Positions 1 through 10,688 of a stretch of DNA of 64,000 nucleotides are shown here, one piece after another. Every line of letters starts with the position of its first letter. The first letter of the stretch is position 1. The notes beneath the pieces were generated by a model, which was not told the DNA's origin, searched no databases, and was given only the letters and a program-made list of their open reading frames with translations. Origin of the DNA: Sepioteuthis lessoniana (Eukaryota > Mollusca > Cephalopoda > Myopsida > Loliginidae); NCBI GenBank assembly GCA_963585895.1, contig OY757939.1, forward strand, positions 22,488,371 through 22,552,370, read 5' to 3'. Position numbers and translations under genes: made by a program.

Positions 1-107
1 TGAATAAAAATTATAAAAAAAAACAAACTAAATAAGCATTCTTTTTCTGTCATATTTAATGAAATGATCTTTAAAGTAAATCTGTTGTCTAAATACATAA
101 TACAAAC

Positions 108-153
<46 letters not shown>

Positions 154-687
154 TACAGGCAAACAGTTTGGAGACACTCTGCATTAAAACGAGATATTTT
201 TGTATATTTTGTAAATAGCCTATAAGGGTTTGTATGCAGTTAAATAAACCAAGCCAAAGTACTTTTTAGAATCCTTGAACCCAAATGAACAAATTAGATT
301 TCTATTTTCTTTTTGACCTTAAAATCTAAAGTTTAAATTCTTTTCCTCTTGTTCACGTTTGTTTCTTTCTCTTTGAGCATTCAATTTAACTCTTGAATCT
401 GAAAACATCAAATGGAAATACTCCATAGAAAACAGCTCCATGTGTTATTTGTCAATAACAATGCTAGTGTCTGTTAATAGGTAAACTCTCATCAGTTTTT
501 CTACTGTTCAGATAACATTAAAAGGTTTCTACTACAATGGTAGAAAATCCACCTAGCATTATAAAATAATTCATGCTATGTTTTCCTCTGACAAACACAC
601 ATCTATTTGATATGAGGAAAATGCAAGTTCACATTTTAAAAAAAAAAAAAATTTAGTTTTTTTTTTTTTTTTTTTTCTTCTATGTAT
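1..687. other. Intron sequence, AT-rich, with (TA)n and A/T homopolymers
   Basis: There is a TG/TA dinucleotide tract at about 108-152 and abutting A and T runs at about 637-676. I see no exon. The missing N-terminal cyclophilin exon was looked for and not found between 1 and 3659. Confidence 0.7.
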
Positions 688-930
688 ATATTTATCCAAC
701 TTCTCTGCCATGAATAGGATATGACATAAGACCAATTTTTAAGTGGAATAAGATTAGTTGCTACACCAATGTTAAAAAGCACAATCTGTTCTATTTACCC
801 ATATCTGGAAGGAAAATAGTTGGATTCATACCCTTTCTAAGAGTTAGTGCAGTGTAAAATACAAACTGCTTCATCCTGGATTTGAACTCAAGTCACTGGG
901 TCTATTTCCTATAACAATATCTGTTACATG
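688..930 (-). repeat. SINE-C copy
   Basis: It matches, in reverse, the element at 40186-40446. Shared parts are the ATTTACC-AACTCCTCTGC tail, the TTTACCCATA core, the GGATTCATACC box and the GATTTGAACTC B-box-like block. The head is consistent with a tRNA-derived SINE. Confidence 0.75.
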
Positions 931-1140
931 AGTGCCTCCTTTTCTATGTATGTATAGATAGCTATTTAAATAATTGTTTATTAAGGATTATTATATATAT
1001 TAGTTACTTGAAACAATATAACTGTGTGCACACAAATGACTTATTACATAAAAATAATTACTTGAAACAATGTAATTGTTAGCATTAGATAGAAATATTT
1101 GATAACCTATAACCATGTGCAAAAATTCTTAACCTCTTGG

Positions 1141-1383
1141 GGGTGTTCTCGTGGTGTAATGGTTAAAGCATTGGACTGCGGAATCGTAGTACGCGAGTTC
1201 ATACTTCAGTTGCGCTATTATGTTCACTTTCGGGCAAATACCCTTCGGAAAGGTATGAGCCCCCTTATCCTCCCAGCTATGGGGTAAATAGTACCACTAC
1301 TGTTCTTCTAGGAGAATGGGTTTGGTATTAAATAACCTAAAAAGAGTTGATATGCCATTAAAAAAACAAAGAAACCAAAGAAA
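1141..1383 (+). repeat. SINE-A copy with 14-bp target duplication
   Basis: The tRNA-like head has GTGGTGTAATGGTTAAAGC (A-box region) and CGCGAGTTCATAC (B-box-like). The middle has GGCAAATACCCTTCGG, and the tail has GTTGATATGCCATTA followed by an A/C-rich end. TCTTAACCTCTTGG occurs at 1127-1140 and again at 1384-1397, a target-site duplication. The host sequence is the tail of an LH element, whose remainder resumes after the second copy. Confidence 0.88.
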
Positions 1384-1527
1384 TCTTAACCTCTTGGCAT
1401 GAAATTAGACATGTTATTAAAAAGCATTTTTTTTTTCTTTTGAGTTAGCTCCTTTTTCTTTAGTGAATTTAATAACCTATTGAACTGATGAGCTTAATAT
1501 TTGAGCGGAATACTATTTTTGCATTTC

Positions 1528-1862
1528 TTTGTCAATGGGGTTTAGAAAATGCTGACTATCCCATCCAGAGAGGTAAGAAACCTCCTCCCTGCCTCCAAAA
1601 AAAAGAAGTGGCCTGGTATGAGTTTGGAATACCCCTTCATTGCCATTAGTCTGAAGTCCATTCTGTCCCATGTATAGGTCAAATAGATATTTTTTCAAAT
1701 TATTTGTATTTGGTAGGAATACTGGAATTATGTAAGTATGTGCAAAAAAACTCTTAAACTACAAAGAAAAAAATGTATCTATAGATGTACAATGTACACA
1801 ATTCTTTACCCCCTGAGCATAAAATAACCCCAGATGGATTGACATACCTTTAAAATCAATCA
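1528..1862 (+). repeat. LH element copy (LINE-head/LINE-tail repeat)
   Basis: It has the shared blocks of this family: a damaged head, CCTTCATTGCCATTA, a TATAGGTCAAATAGAT block, AAATTATTTGTATTTG and the AAAATAACCC...TTAAAATCAATCA end. The first 60 bp are degraded. Confidence 0.8.
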
Positions 1863-1863
1863 C

Positions 1864-2111
1864 TAGTGTTCATCAGTGGCTCAGGAGACCCGGATTCAAT
1901 CTCAAGTTGAGTCATACCAAAGATTCAAAAAATAGTACTGATACCTCCTTGCTTAACACTCAGCACTATAAGGTACATATCAAGAGTAAAGTGGAGCAAT
2001 CCAGAAAAAGGAGTAGTGCCCTCCCCTACATCTCAGTGTAGTACTTTTTGAAAAGGAAGCTTTTGGCTCACCCTCAACTATAGTCGCCAACTTTACTTTT
2101 TTACTTTACTT
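1864..2111 (+). repeat. SINE-B copy, 5'-truncated
   Basis: It lacks the A-box half but keeps the GATTCAATCTCAAG B-box region, the AGTCATACCAAAGA block, CTTGCTTAACACTCAGCA, the ACCC...ACTATAGTCGCC block and the CAACTTTACTTT end. It abuts the preceding LH element, as if inserted into its end. Confidence 0.85.
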
Positions 2112-3190
2112 AGGTTTATTTTAGTTTTTTCCAAAAGCTTTACAATGTAGCTGTTTTAAATCTATGATATAATTTCAAATGTCTACTTAAAAAATGTATT
2201 TCCATCAAGTTTACTTTACACGTTTTTCTTGTTCTCTCCCCCCGCCCCCAAACAATAAATATCCAGTGCCTTTGCACTTGTTTTATTCTTATTGTTAAAT
2301 ATGTTCCAATGCAGTTTTGTATGTTTATGGCCGACTTAAGATTGCCTTTATTTGCTATTGTCACATTCTTTTTATAGAATTTATATTTTAATTGTAAGTA
2401 AGGAGAAAGTAGTCTAAAATTAGGATTTAAAAGTTTGTCTGGTTGTTGCTTGATTCAAACAGGATACTAAAGTTGTTGATTTTTTTTTTCTATGGACAAT
2501 GGAAAGAAGATGCCACTGTTGATTTTTAATTGTCCATTCTATTTGTTGTTTTCCTCCAAGCTATATCTTCTAAAGGCAAAATTCTCTTCAAAGTTTGACA
2601 TATCCTTCTTATCTACTCAAACCCCCACCCTGTATCCTTGGGTTCTAGTTTAATTTGACCAACATTAATAGGAATTGAAGCCCCAGCTATGTCAAGATTC
2701 AAACTGCACTAGATTTCAAGAAAACTCTCTTCCCTCACATTGTGACCCTTGTTGGGTGAAGTAAATCTTTCTCAATGACTGTATTTTTGTTCTCACAATA
2801 CTCTCCTTTAAAAAAAAAAAGTCTTTTGATTAAAAGGATTTACTCATCTCAGGTAAATGACACATCTTCTTTGACCTTGGTGTCATACATTGTCCAAATT
2901 GTACTCAACGGCCTAGTTTATTGCAGTTATCTCCCTTGAGATGGCTTCAGTGCACCCTGAAACCCTCTATTATTGACAAATTGCTTTGGAAATTACTTTA
3001 TTCTCTAAGTTATAGAATTCTTACTTTGACACTCTAACAAAAATCCTACTATGATGTTCCTTTTTTTTCTTGTGTGTGTGTGTTACTGTAATCTACATCC
3101 AAAAATTGTATCATTATAATTTAGATTTCAGAAATATTTAAAGGTGTATGATTTTACCAGTATTCTTTAAAAAAATTAATTCAAACACAC
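2112..3190. other. Unannotated intron sequence
   Basis: AT-rich unique-looking sequence with an A tract near 2810 and a short TG tract near 3073. No exon or recognisable repeat was found. Confidence 0.5.
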
Positions 3191-3193
3191 ACA

Positions 3194-3195
<2 letters not shown>

Positions 3196-3231
<36 letters not shown>
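3196..3231. repeat. (TA)n microsatellite
   Basis: Uninterrupted TA dinucleotides preceded by a short CA tract. Confidence 0.95.
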
Positions 3232-3234
<3 letters not shown>

Positions 3235-3659
3235 CATCATGTCATGCCGCTAGCACGGGTATCCCTGACCCTCTCTTGCCACTTCTCCCTATCATTCATC
3301 CCTTTTGGCAGGTTTGTAAGATTTCTTTAACATTGTACAAATAGTGATGCTAGAAACTTTTACATCAATCTAATTATTCATTATAATGAATATTTGAAGA
3401 TAAATGTAGTTTATCTACAGGAATTTGGTTACAAAACCAAATGAATAACTAATTTTTATTACATGGAGTGTGTGCAAGATTATCATTCTCTCTTAAGAGA
3501 TACAAATATAAAAGTCTTTATGTAAATTTGTTTATATTTAATTATTAGAAATATTATTAACAAATATTGGCATTAGTTGTATTATTTTATTTTGTGTCTG
3601 TTAACTCAATGAAATATTATGTAATTGAAAATACCTATGTTGTTTTTTGTCTTCCCTAG

Positions 3660-3767
3660 GAGAGAAAGGGCTGGGACAGAAGACAGGAAAACCTCTTCAC
3701 TACAAAGGTGCCCCATTCCATAGGGTCCTCAAGGACTTCATGATCCAATGTGGAGACTTTACAAAAG
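3660..3767 (+). CDS. PPIG: RS cyclophilin, exon encoding GEKG...FHRV...MIQCGDF
   Basis: The exon is preceded by a pyrimidine tract and ends at a GTAGGT donor. It starts with two bases that complete a Gly codon (phase 1) and ends with one base of the next Gly codon. It encodes [17 protein letters not shown] followed by [15 protein letters not shown]. The Arg of FHRV, the Phe of DFM and the Gln of IQ correspond to CypA R55, F60 and Q63, which form the catalytic pocket, so activity is expected. The first Gly of the usual QGGDF motif is Cys here. The LHYK stretch is closer to PPIG and the GEKGLG start is closer to NKTR. The preceding exon, with the start codon, is not in the window. Confidence 0.95.
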
Positions 3768-4360
3768 GTAGGTTTGTTTGTAATTTTTTTTTTTCACATT
3801 CTTGTTGTTCTTATCACTCTATACTTTCTACTGTGTAGTACTTTTAATACAAAGATTCATTATCAAAAATTTTATGAAAAGGAAATGGTGCTATTAGTAT
3901 GACAGTATAAGCTCTTTTTTTAGGTCTGCTAATGCATATGCATGGAGGTGCAAGAGTATATGACTTTGTGCATAGAGGTATATTGTATGTGTATGTATTT
4001 GCATGCATATCTCTATGGGTGTTTGTGGGCATAGGTAGCGTGTATGTACTATGTTTAATAGTATCAAAAGGATAACCAAACAAGTTAGGATGTCAGCAGA
4101 TTTTTATAGGTGATAAAATAGAAAAAGGATTTTCTTGATAGGGATGAAAGGGTTAGTTTTGTTCATGTTCATGATATAACTCAAGTATTTGGCATTAGTA
4201 TGGTCAGAGGTACAAAAGTAGTAAGCAGCAGTGAGTTGCCATGAATGAAAAAGTTGCACTTAAATCCATATTGCAAAGTGTCATATGCACCCCTGACCAG
4301 TATAAACAAGGAGAGAAATTGTCATTGAAAAAGACAGCCATGTTCTGGAATTTATTTTTG

Positions 4361-4361
<1 letters not shown>

Positions 4362-4398
<37 letters not shown>
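4362..4398. repeat. (TG)n microsatellite
   Basis: An almost pure TG run of about 18 units. The surrounding 3780-5060 sequence shows no recognisable element apart from a 16-bp palindrome centred near 4429. Confidence 0.95.
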
Positions 4399-4399
<1 letters not shown>

Positions 4400-5061
4400 A
4401 GCTAACCCATGACTTGTACAGTTTTGATCAAAACTACAGCTGATAGATCTTGTCTTAACAACAGACACATGGGTCGAATCATCTTACCCAGCAAAACTGC
4501 GCAGGCCATGTTAAATCCCACATTTGGTTTGTTTGTCAGAGAAACCATTTGAAATATCTTAAAAAATTATATTTTGTTAGATAGCTGAATGGAGAGTATT
4601 CTCATTGCTCTCGCCATACCATTTCCTACCGCTTGTTTGACTGAGAGCCAAGCCATATAAACGATAGGCAGTTTACTATACTGAGTTTGATGATTCAGAT
4701 CAAAATTGTGAGTGATGCACAATAGTAGACAGGCATAATACTTCAAAGTTTTATTACAGTATATCAGTCAGATACAAATGCATTAAAAGCAAGCAAGTAG
4801 TGTCCAGTTAGTGTTGAGGTTGGTTTATTGCAATCTTCTTAGCATTAACATAACTTAGAAACAAAAAGAGTTGTATTTATAACAAGTTTACCACAACCAA
4901 GATTGTCGGGTTATTGCCTGGAAATACCTCAACAGTTGGCTTTTTTAAAAAAAATTTTTTATTTTTTTATTTTCTATTTTTTTAAATTTTTTATAGAGGT
5001 TAAAAAATTTCCTAATACTTCTAAAACCTTTATTAATAACCCTTACTTTACATTTTACATG

Positions 5062-5435
5062 CCCTGTTGGCAGGGCTTGGGATAAGCTGACTGTATCCTT
5101 CATAGAGATGTAAGATCCTCCCTCCCTCCCCCAAAAAGTGGTGTCCTGGTTATGACATTAAACTGCATCTGATGGTGAGGCTCCAGTCTGGAGATTTGGG
5201 ATGTGTGAAGTATTCTTTCATTGCCATTACTCCCAGCTTTACTCTGACCCTGAGTGGTAGAATCTGTTAGGGTCCCATGTATGGGTCAAATAGATCTCTG
5301 TATTTGTATTCACTGGAGAAAACCCCCCAAATATTCTTAACTACACTAAAAATGTAAATATGATGATTGTGATTCTCTAACCTCCAGGTATAAAATAAAC
5401 CTAGACTGGATGGTATGCCATTAAAATCGATCATT
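5062..5435 (+). repeat. LH element copy, near full length (short form)
   Basis: It runs from a head like GCAGGGCTTGGGATAAGCTG through TATGACATTAAACTGCATC, GGTGAGGCTCCAGTCTGGAG, CATTGCCATTACTCCCAG and GGGTCCCATGTATGGGTC. It ends CCTCCAGGTATAAAATAAAC, then a TTAAAATCGATCA end. There is no open frame, so it is non-autonomous. Confidence 0.85.
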
Positions 5436-6057
5436 CGGTGTACATTTTATACTCACAGATCATTTATCGAACATTATCATTCAGAAATAAAGAACATGCT
5501 TCTGGCATCTTATTTTTAGGTTATGCATTCTCTACATATTGTGGACTTCTATACTCACTAATATAGCAGTCTGCAATGTGTAGAGAACGATAACAGTACT
5601 TTATCTCAGATATACAAATAGATATTATTTATTATTTGGCTTGTATTTTCATTGCTTTTTATCACATGAACAAAGCAATTAAAATACTGGTCCAAATGTT
5701 ATCATAATTCATCAAATGTTCGTCTGTACAGCCAAGTTTTTGACCCAATATCAGCCAAACTATCAGGAATTGTTAGCATGCTTAAAGGTTTTAAACTCTG
5801 AGAAGATTCGTCAATTTACATTTGAAATAATCAACATTAGGGATAAATTTTTCTTATTCTAATATAATGCATATATTATTTGTAATATTCCCTGATTAGT
5901 AATAGTAATAAAAAAAAGAAAAGATACTAGTAATCATATTTTTAAAAGATACTAAATATTAGAAATCAAAATGCTTAAGTAGATAGCCAGGTTCTGTTTA
6001 TGTGGTGAACTTCAAAAGTAAATCTTTTTTCATAGGTTTTCTTTGATTTTATTTCAG

Positions 6058-6102
6058 GAGATGGTACAGGAGGAGAATCTATATATGGAGGAGTGTTTCC
6101 TG
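6058..6102 (+). CDS. PPIG: RS cyclophilin, 45-bp exon encoding GDGTGGESIYGG
   Basis: This is a very short exon between TTTCAG and GTACGT. It is phase 1 at both ends, so skipping it would keep the frame but remove the GTGGESIYGG loop that follows the active-site strand in all cyclophilins. It joins exactly to the exons on either side (Gly codon upstream, Asp codon downstream). It was identified by its near-invariant family motif, since it is too short to stand out as an open frame. A (TA)n tract begins about 75 bp after its donor. Confidence 0.93.
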
Positions 6103-6173
6103 GTACGTATTGCTGGTATGTAGTTTGGATATTTTTACTACTGGTCAATTTAGTCTGGTAGGTATACATACAA

Positions 6174-6174
<1 letters not shown>

Positions 6175-6212
<38 letters not shown>
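6175..6212. repeat. (TA)n microsatellite
   Basis: Pure TA run, 70 bp downstream of the 45-bp cyclophilin exon. Confidence 0.95.
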
Positions 6213-6214
<2 letters not shown>

Positions 6215-6550
6215 AATTTAGCATTTGGTTGTCACAACTTGATCAACCTTGACTTCAGCAGTTGTTCTCTCCCCTTTCCACATCTCATTTAACATTAGGT
6301 TGGTGCAAAAATAATTGTTTTTATTTTAATCATCAACATTAAAGTAATATAACAAAGTTTAATACAGATTTTATTAATTGAAATAATTATTAGGATCCAT
6401 GCATGTTATCAACAATAAACAAGCCTATTTATTCTGGTAGCATAGTTTTGGAGTCCTAAAACCAGTGAATTCTTCATTGGTGTTTTGAGATGCTTGGTTG
6501 TTGAAGACCTTCACTTGCTGGAACTTGTCAAGATATTGGCTAGAGAGAGG

Positions 6551-6710
6551 GATAAAATAATCCTTGACAGGTTGACATGCCATTAAAATCAGTCATTCCT
6601 GAAGAGGTTAGACTATGATCCAGAGTGGTCATACCTGTTAGGGGCTCCAACTACAGGACAAATAGATCTGTTTACAAATTATTTGTGCTCGCAAAAATAT
6701 TCATCCTACT
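6551..6710 (+). repeat. LH element fragments (tail, then middle of a second copy)
   Basis: 6551-6597 is an LH tail (GATAAAATAATCC...CCATTAAAATCAGTCA). 6601-6710 is the middle of another copy (TACCTGTTAGGGGCTCC, GGACAAATAGATCTG). The second copy's tail reappears at 7187-7317, so it was split by an insertion. Confidence 0.75.
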
Positions 6711-6799
6711 GGTGTATGTATTTAAGTTTTGATGATATAAAATGAGTTTAAAATACAAATAAAACTGAATAAGAACACATAAAAAGATTAGACTTATTT

Positions 6800-7186
6800 T
6801 TATTTTAATTGCTTTCTGTATAAAATTCTACAAAGGATTGCTTTTACTACATTTGAGAATAAAAGAATAATATTAAAAATCAATAACACCAAGTAACACC
6901 AGCTTTGTTAAAACCAGTATGCAAATTATCCACGCTATATACTATGTAAACTTTTATTTCTCAGTGATATATAAAAACACATTGCAGGATTTGAAACATT
7001 GATAAGGGGGCTGTTTTGAGGCAAATCTAACTTAGCTAGACTTTAATTGACATTATTGATAAATAAGGTGCTGATTAAGAGTAAATAATGATTTATTATT
7101 GAGGATATGATGTAAATAACTAAGGAAATTGGGATGTTGGTGGTAGTTTCTGTTCTAGATACACATAATCTCCATTATAATATTAG
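6800..7186 (+). repeat. Unclassified interspersed repeat R5, copy 1
   Basis: It matches the reverse complement of about 19765-20140 and the forward sequence at 49258-49440. Shared blocks include ACATTTGAGAATAAAA, AAATCAATAACACC, GATATATAA with CACATTGCA, and TTTTGAGGCAA. It is AT-rich without coding potential and is inserted in an LH element. Confidence 0.75.
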
Positions 7187-7317
7187 ATGGGAATACTTTA
7201 TATCATATTTTAAAAAGCTATACAAAAACTGTAAATATAAACATAAAATGTATGCAATTACCTAACCTCTAGGCATAAAATAACCCTAGACAAGTTAACA
7301 TGCTATTAAACTCAATC
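7187..7317 (+). repeat. LH element tail (3' part of the copy split by R5)
   Basis: It has ACAAAAACTGTAAATATAA, CCTAACCTCTAGGCATAAAA, TAACCCTAGACAAGTT and an ATTAAACTCAATCA end. Confidence 0.8.
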
Positions 7318-7639
7318 AAATATGATACAGCTGGAGTTTGGGGAAGTATTTTGCTACTCCACTTTGCTTTTGTTACTTCCTGGAACACCATTGGCTGTTG
7401 TGTTTAATCCATTTTTGTCATCTGTCGCAAATGTTTTTGTTATGCAAAAGAGTCAATGGCAGCCTTCTTTTTTTTTTTTTTTTTCTTTCTTTTCCTTCAG
7501 TCCATGTATGTGTGTGATGGCATTCACTTGATGTGGATTAATCCAAATCCACATATTGAATTGACATCTTGGATCACTATGCTACATACTTTACAATTAG
7601 CACCATCATGTCCAATGATTCATGGTTCTATCGACCAAC

Positions 7640-8020
7640 ACCATAAAGACATGGGCTGGGTGCAAAGCTCTCAGTCCAATTTCACATTTGGTCCTTAGCT
7701 TTGACCACTTTGGTATTTTCTCTATCCATGAAGAGGGATTGGCGAAATTGTCTTGTTGTTCATTTCTGATCTAGAACACAAGGTGTGAACTAAACCAGCA
7801 GTGCTCTTCAGCATTTGGAGCACTCCTTGGAGACATTCAAAGTTAGAGGTGTGATTGCATGGGTTTCAGGATGTTTCAAAGGCAGAAATTTTCGAAGACC
7901 TCAAGATGTTGTTGATCAAGTTACATGAGTCAGGCACTCACAGCCATTGAACAAAACTAACCAGACAAGTGCTTGAAAAGTGCAGCACTTTGTATTGAGA
8001 GATTTCTCTGAGCACTCATT
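7640..8020 (-). mobile_element. LINE ORF2 C-terminal relic, type 1
   Basis: The minus-strand conceptual translation has scattered matches to the region after the reverse transcriptase of non-LTR elements: FQALVWLVLFNGCE (compare the usual SVLLYGCE) and DQQHLEVFEN (compare DEQRLEVFE). It is interrupted by frameshifts and stops. 7320-7640 and 8020-8330 show no firm matches and may be further decayed parts of it. Confidence 0.5.
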
Positions 8021-8331
8021 TATCTTGCTTTTTATACGTATTTATTCTCGTATTTTCCAGTTTGGTACAAATGTCAGCCAATTTTAGAATGACTAGCATT
8101 TCGGGTTTTTTTCTTCAACCTCTCAAGTTGTTTTCTGTGGATGTGCTTCATTAATGACTCACTCTCAGCTGTTTTTTGTTTTTTCAATCAAGATATTGTT
8201 GGCTCTCCTTCATTTCCAAGGTTCATCTACATTACAAAATATTGGGAACCAATGTTCAGCTGTACATTTCTGGATCATCTTCTGGCCAAATAGCCTGGCT
8301 GCTATTACAAGCAGTTTCCCTTGATTTATGT

Positions 8332-9370
8332 CTAATTTATGTCTAATTTTGAACACTTACAATCCTCAACAACAAAGCATGCAAAAAGCACAGATTCCTT
8401 TGATTCTCTCTTGCCATCTCTCCCTATTGGCCATTGTTTCTGGCAAGTCCTCTGAGTGGCATCGAGTGTCTGCATAGAGCTGAGGAATATAAGTGTTTGC
8501 TGGTCGACCATACTGGTGTGTCCATGTGTAAGAGTCCATAGGAGAACGTTGCTTATGAGTTTGTCCTTACTTCCTCTTAATACCCAATTTGTTTGCAATA
8601 GTACCACTACTGCCCTTCTACAAAAATGGTTTTAGCATTAGATAACCCATGAAGGTTGATATGCCATTAAACAAACAAACCAAACCAAACCAAAGTTTGT
8701 TTAAAAGTATCAAGACTGAAGCTGTACTTACCAAGACAGAAATAAACGATGAATAAAACTTTTTCTCCAAAACAGTCCCCTTGGCATTGTCTAAATGAAG
8801 ATGTGGGCAAAGATGTGCAACTTGCTTAATGATATGATGTCTACATTTGATAGTTTGTGATGGGAGGTAAGAGGCCATATAACTGTTGTTTTATTGGGTG
8901 TTGCTTCCAAGATTTGTTCAAAACGGCATGTAGAATCCTTCTGTTGCTCCCATCTAGCTTTTTCTTCAAGTGTTTCAACTATACAATAGTGCTGATATTC
9001 CTTTTTTATTTTATCCAAAATCAGATTTCCATATGGTCTATAACTTGAGAATAACAGTCCATGCTTTACTTATGCATATGTTGACTACACTTTCAGTTAA
9101 TGAGATGTTGCTACCAAAGTATATGAACTAGTCTACTAATTTCAAAGGCTTGCACATTTAATGAGGTGGCATCATCATGATCAAAACACATATACTCTCT
9201 TTTATCTGAGTTCATGTAGAGACCAATACTTCTTGCTGACTACTCCAGACTATGCAGCAGGGATTCAGTGTGAGTAGATGTATTTGCAAATAGCACTAGA
9301 TTGTTTGCATCAGTAATAGTTTCATCTGCTTTTACTATGATTCCAATTTAAACTCTTACAATAAACAAGA
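8332..9370 (-). mobile_element. LINE ORF2 C-terminal relic, type 2 (RTE-like), interrupted by SINE-A
   Basis: Read on the minus strand it has DETITDANNLVLFANT (a decayed YADDLALLANT core), ESLLHSLE, SIGLYMNSDKREYMCF, a decayed NKSWKQHP-TKQQLYG region, NVLLWTLTHGHTS and RDGKRES. This series is typical of the reverse-transcriptase-to-3'-end segment of a widespread invertebrate LINE. Several frames are needed to read it. Forward SINE-A sequence at 8595-8695 sits inside it. Confidence 0.72.
8595..8695 (+). repeat. SINE-A 3' fragment
   Basis: Carries AGTACCACTACTGCCCTTCT, ATAACCCATGAAGG and TTGATATGCCATTAAACAAA with a CAAAC-rich tail. Confidence 0.85.
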
Positions 9371-9590
9371 GTAAACAATGAAAGAAAATTATTAGTACAA
9401 ATCAGTACAGTGAAATTTGCAATTTGCAATGTTTCATTTACAGGAACATAGTTTACAGTTCATTTTAAAATATGCTTCAAAGTTTTAAATTAACAGAAAC
9501 TGCAATTATTTTTGCACCAACCTAATAAAAACAATTCTATTCAATTGCTTATTTGTAATTTCATTTCTCTCATTTTCATTTTAATTTCAG

Positions 9591-9678
9591 ATGAAAATTT
9601 TATTCTCAAGCATGATCAAAAGTTTCTACTGTCTATGGCCAATCGGGGTAAAGATACAAATGGGTCCCAGTTCTTTAT
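9591..9678 (+). CDS. PPIG: RS cyclophilin, exon encoding DENFILKH...SMANRG...GSQFF
   Basis: The exon follows TTTAATTTCAG and ends at a GTAAGT donor. It encodes [24 protein letters not shown] and GSQFF. The Ala-Asn of MANRG matches CypA A101/N102, and the Phe of QFF matches F113 in the hydrophobic pocket. [14 protein letters not shown] is the PPIG/NKTR form; single-domain cyclophilins usually have MANAGPNTNGSQFF. The last codon is split two plus one, giving Ile with the next exon. The acceptor lies 67 bp after the right end of a mariner-like element, so transposition has come close to this exon. Confidence 0.95.
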
Positions 9679-9782
9679 GTAAGTACATTTTTCAAATATT
9701 CAATCTGTTTTTTTTTTTTGTTTTGTTTTAGTTAATCTTGTTATTTGTGAAAAACATTCATATAATGAATGACTTTTGAAGT

Positions 9783-10395
9783 AAGGGATCTTTCATTAAA
9801 TGAGATATGTTTTTGAAACCTTGAAGCTCACCTTGTTTCTAGGCCTAACCTTACTATAACTTCCTTTGTAAGTGTCCTCATATAACTCGTACCTAAACAA
9901 AAGTTATGAATTAAAATAAAAAATTTTACTTAACATTGTTTACTATTTATAACACCTGAGCATACATGATGTACAAATATTATAAATAGTAAACAGTTAT
10001 GTAAAAACTTCATTATCCTAAATAAAAGCCTTCGTTCAGGCATTAGCTAGGCTATGTAAAAACATGTTGGGTCAGCCTATGTTTATAAAAAAGTAAATAA
10101 TGCCTACTATGTGTATTTAATCAATTACATATGTAATTATTATATTATCAATACTATTATGTTTCGAGAGAGTTTGGAATATCTAAGTAAACATAGTAGG
10201 CTACATCAAAGTCTAGGCTAAATTGTTCATTTATGGTATTGCATCGATTTTGATTGTATTACAGTAGTTTTAAAAGTATAAATAAGTGAATGTTATCTTT
10301 TTTATGTCATTGGATTTTAAAGTATTTTTGTAGTTAGGTGTTAATTATGTGATAAAAGCACTTTTATGACTGAAAATTAGAGGTCATTCATTACG
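9783..10395 (-). repeat. Unclassified repeat R6, copy 1
   Basis: It matches the reverse complement of 54265-54725. Shared blocks include ACCTTGTTTCT, the AACTTCATTATC stretch, GATGTACAAAT, TGTATTACAGTA and GGTCATTCATTA near the end. A (GT)n(TA)n tract follows at about 10396-10470. No coding potential was seen. Confidence 0.7.
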
Positions 10396-10396
10396 T

Positions 10397-10407
10397 GTGT
10401 GTGTGTG

Positions 10408-10470
<63 letters not shown>
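10397..10470. repeat. (GT)n(TA)n(CA)n microsatellite
   Basis: A GT run passes into a long TA run and ends in a CA run, so the tract is self-complementary and could fold into a hairpin. Confidence 0.95.
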
Positions 10471-10471
<1 letters not shown>

Positions 10472-10658
10472 ATATTTTGAATATGTGAGTAATGTGCTTG
10501 ATTGAATTTCAGCATTTTTATACATTTTTTTTTCTTTTCGTCTATTCAGTGTTATATAAAATTGGTTGTAATTTTTATCTACATTTTTGCTTGTTGAATT
10601 TACATGTAATGAAATATCAGTGACACTAAATAAACCTTTTTTTTTTTTTTTTCTCTAG

Positions 10659-10688
10659 AACTACAAAGAGTGCCCCTCATTTGGATGG
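10659..10688 (+). CDS. PPIG: RS cyclophilin, 30-bp micro-exon encoding TTKSAPHLDG
   Basis: This micro-exon lies between a long T tract ending TTCTCTAG and a GTAAGT donor. It encodes TTKSAPHLD plus the first two bases of a Gly codon. The His before Leu-Asp-Gly sits at the CypA W121 position. PPIG and NKTR also lack that Trp, which is linked to weak cyclosporin binding, while Leu122 is kept. The exon is fixed by frame continuity, both splice sites and the invariant P-H-L-D-G motif, and cannot be found by open-frame length. Confidence 0.93.

Larger units (their letters stand above)
6298..9522 (-). mobile_element. Mariner-like shell (Hsmar1-type termini) filled by nested repeats
   Basis: GGTTGGTGCAAAAATAATTG begins at 6298 and its inverse ends at 9522. 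Both are flanked by TA (6296-6297 and 9523-9524), the mariner target. The termini resemble the Hsmar1/cecropia group of mariners. At 3.2 kb it is far longer than a normal 1.3-kb mariner because LH fragments, an unclassified repeat, LINE relics and a SINE-A fragment occupy the interior. No transposase frame survives. The subterminal sequence at about 9360-9522 looks like mariner 5' flank on the minus strand. Confidence 0.7.

Noticed and set aside
1-3659. Missing first cyclophilin exon
   Set aside because: I looked for the N-terminal FDI, G-FELF and PKT-NF motifs on the plus strand and found none, so I report the gene as 5'-incomplete.
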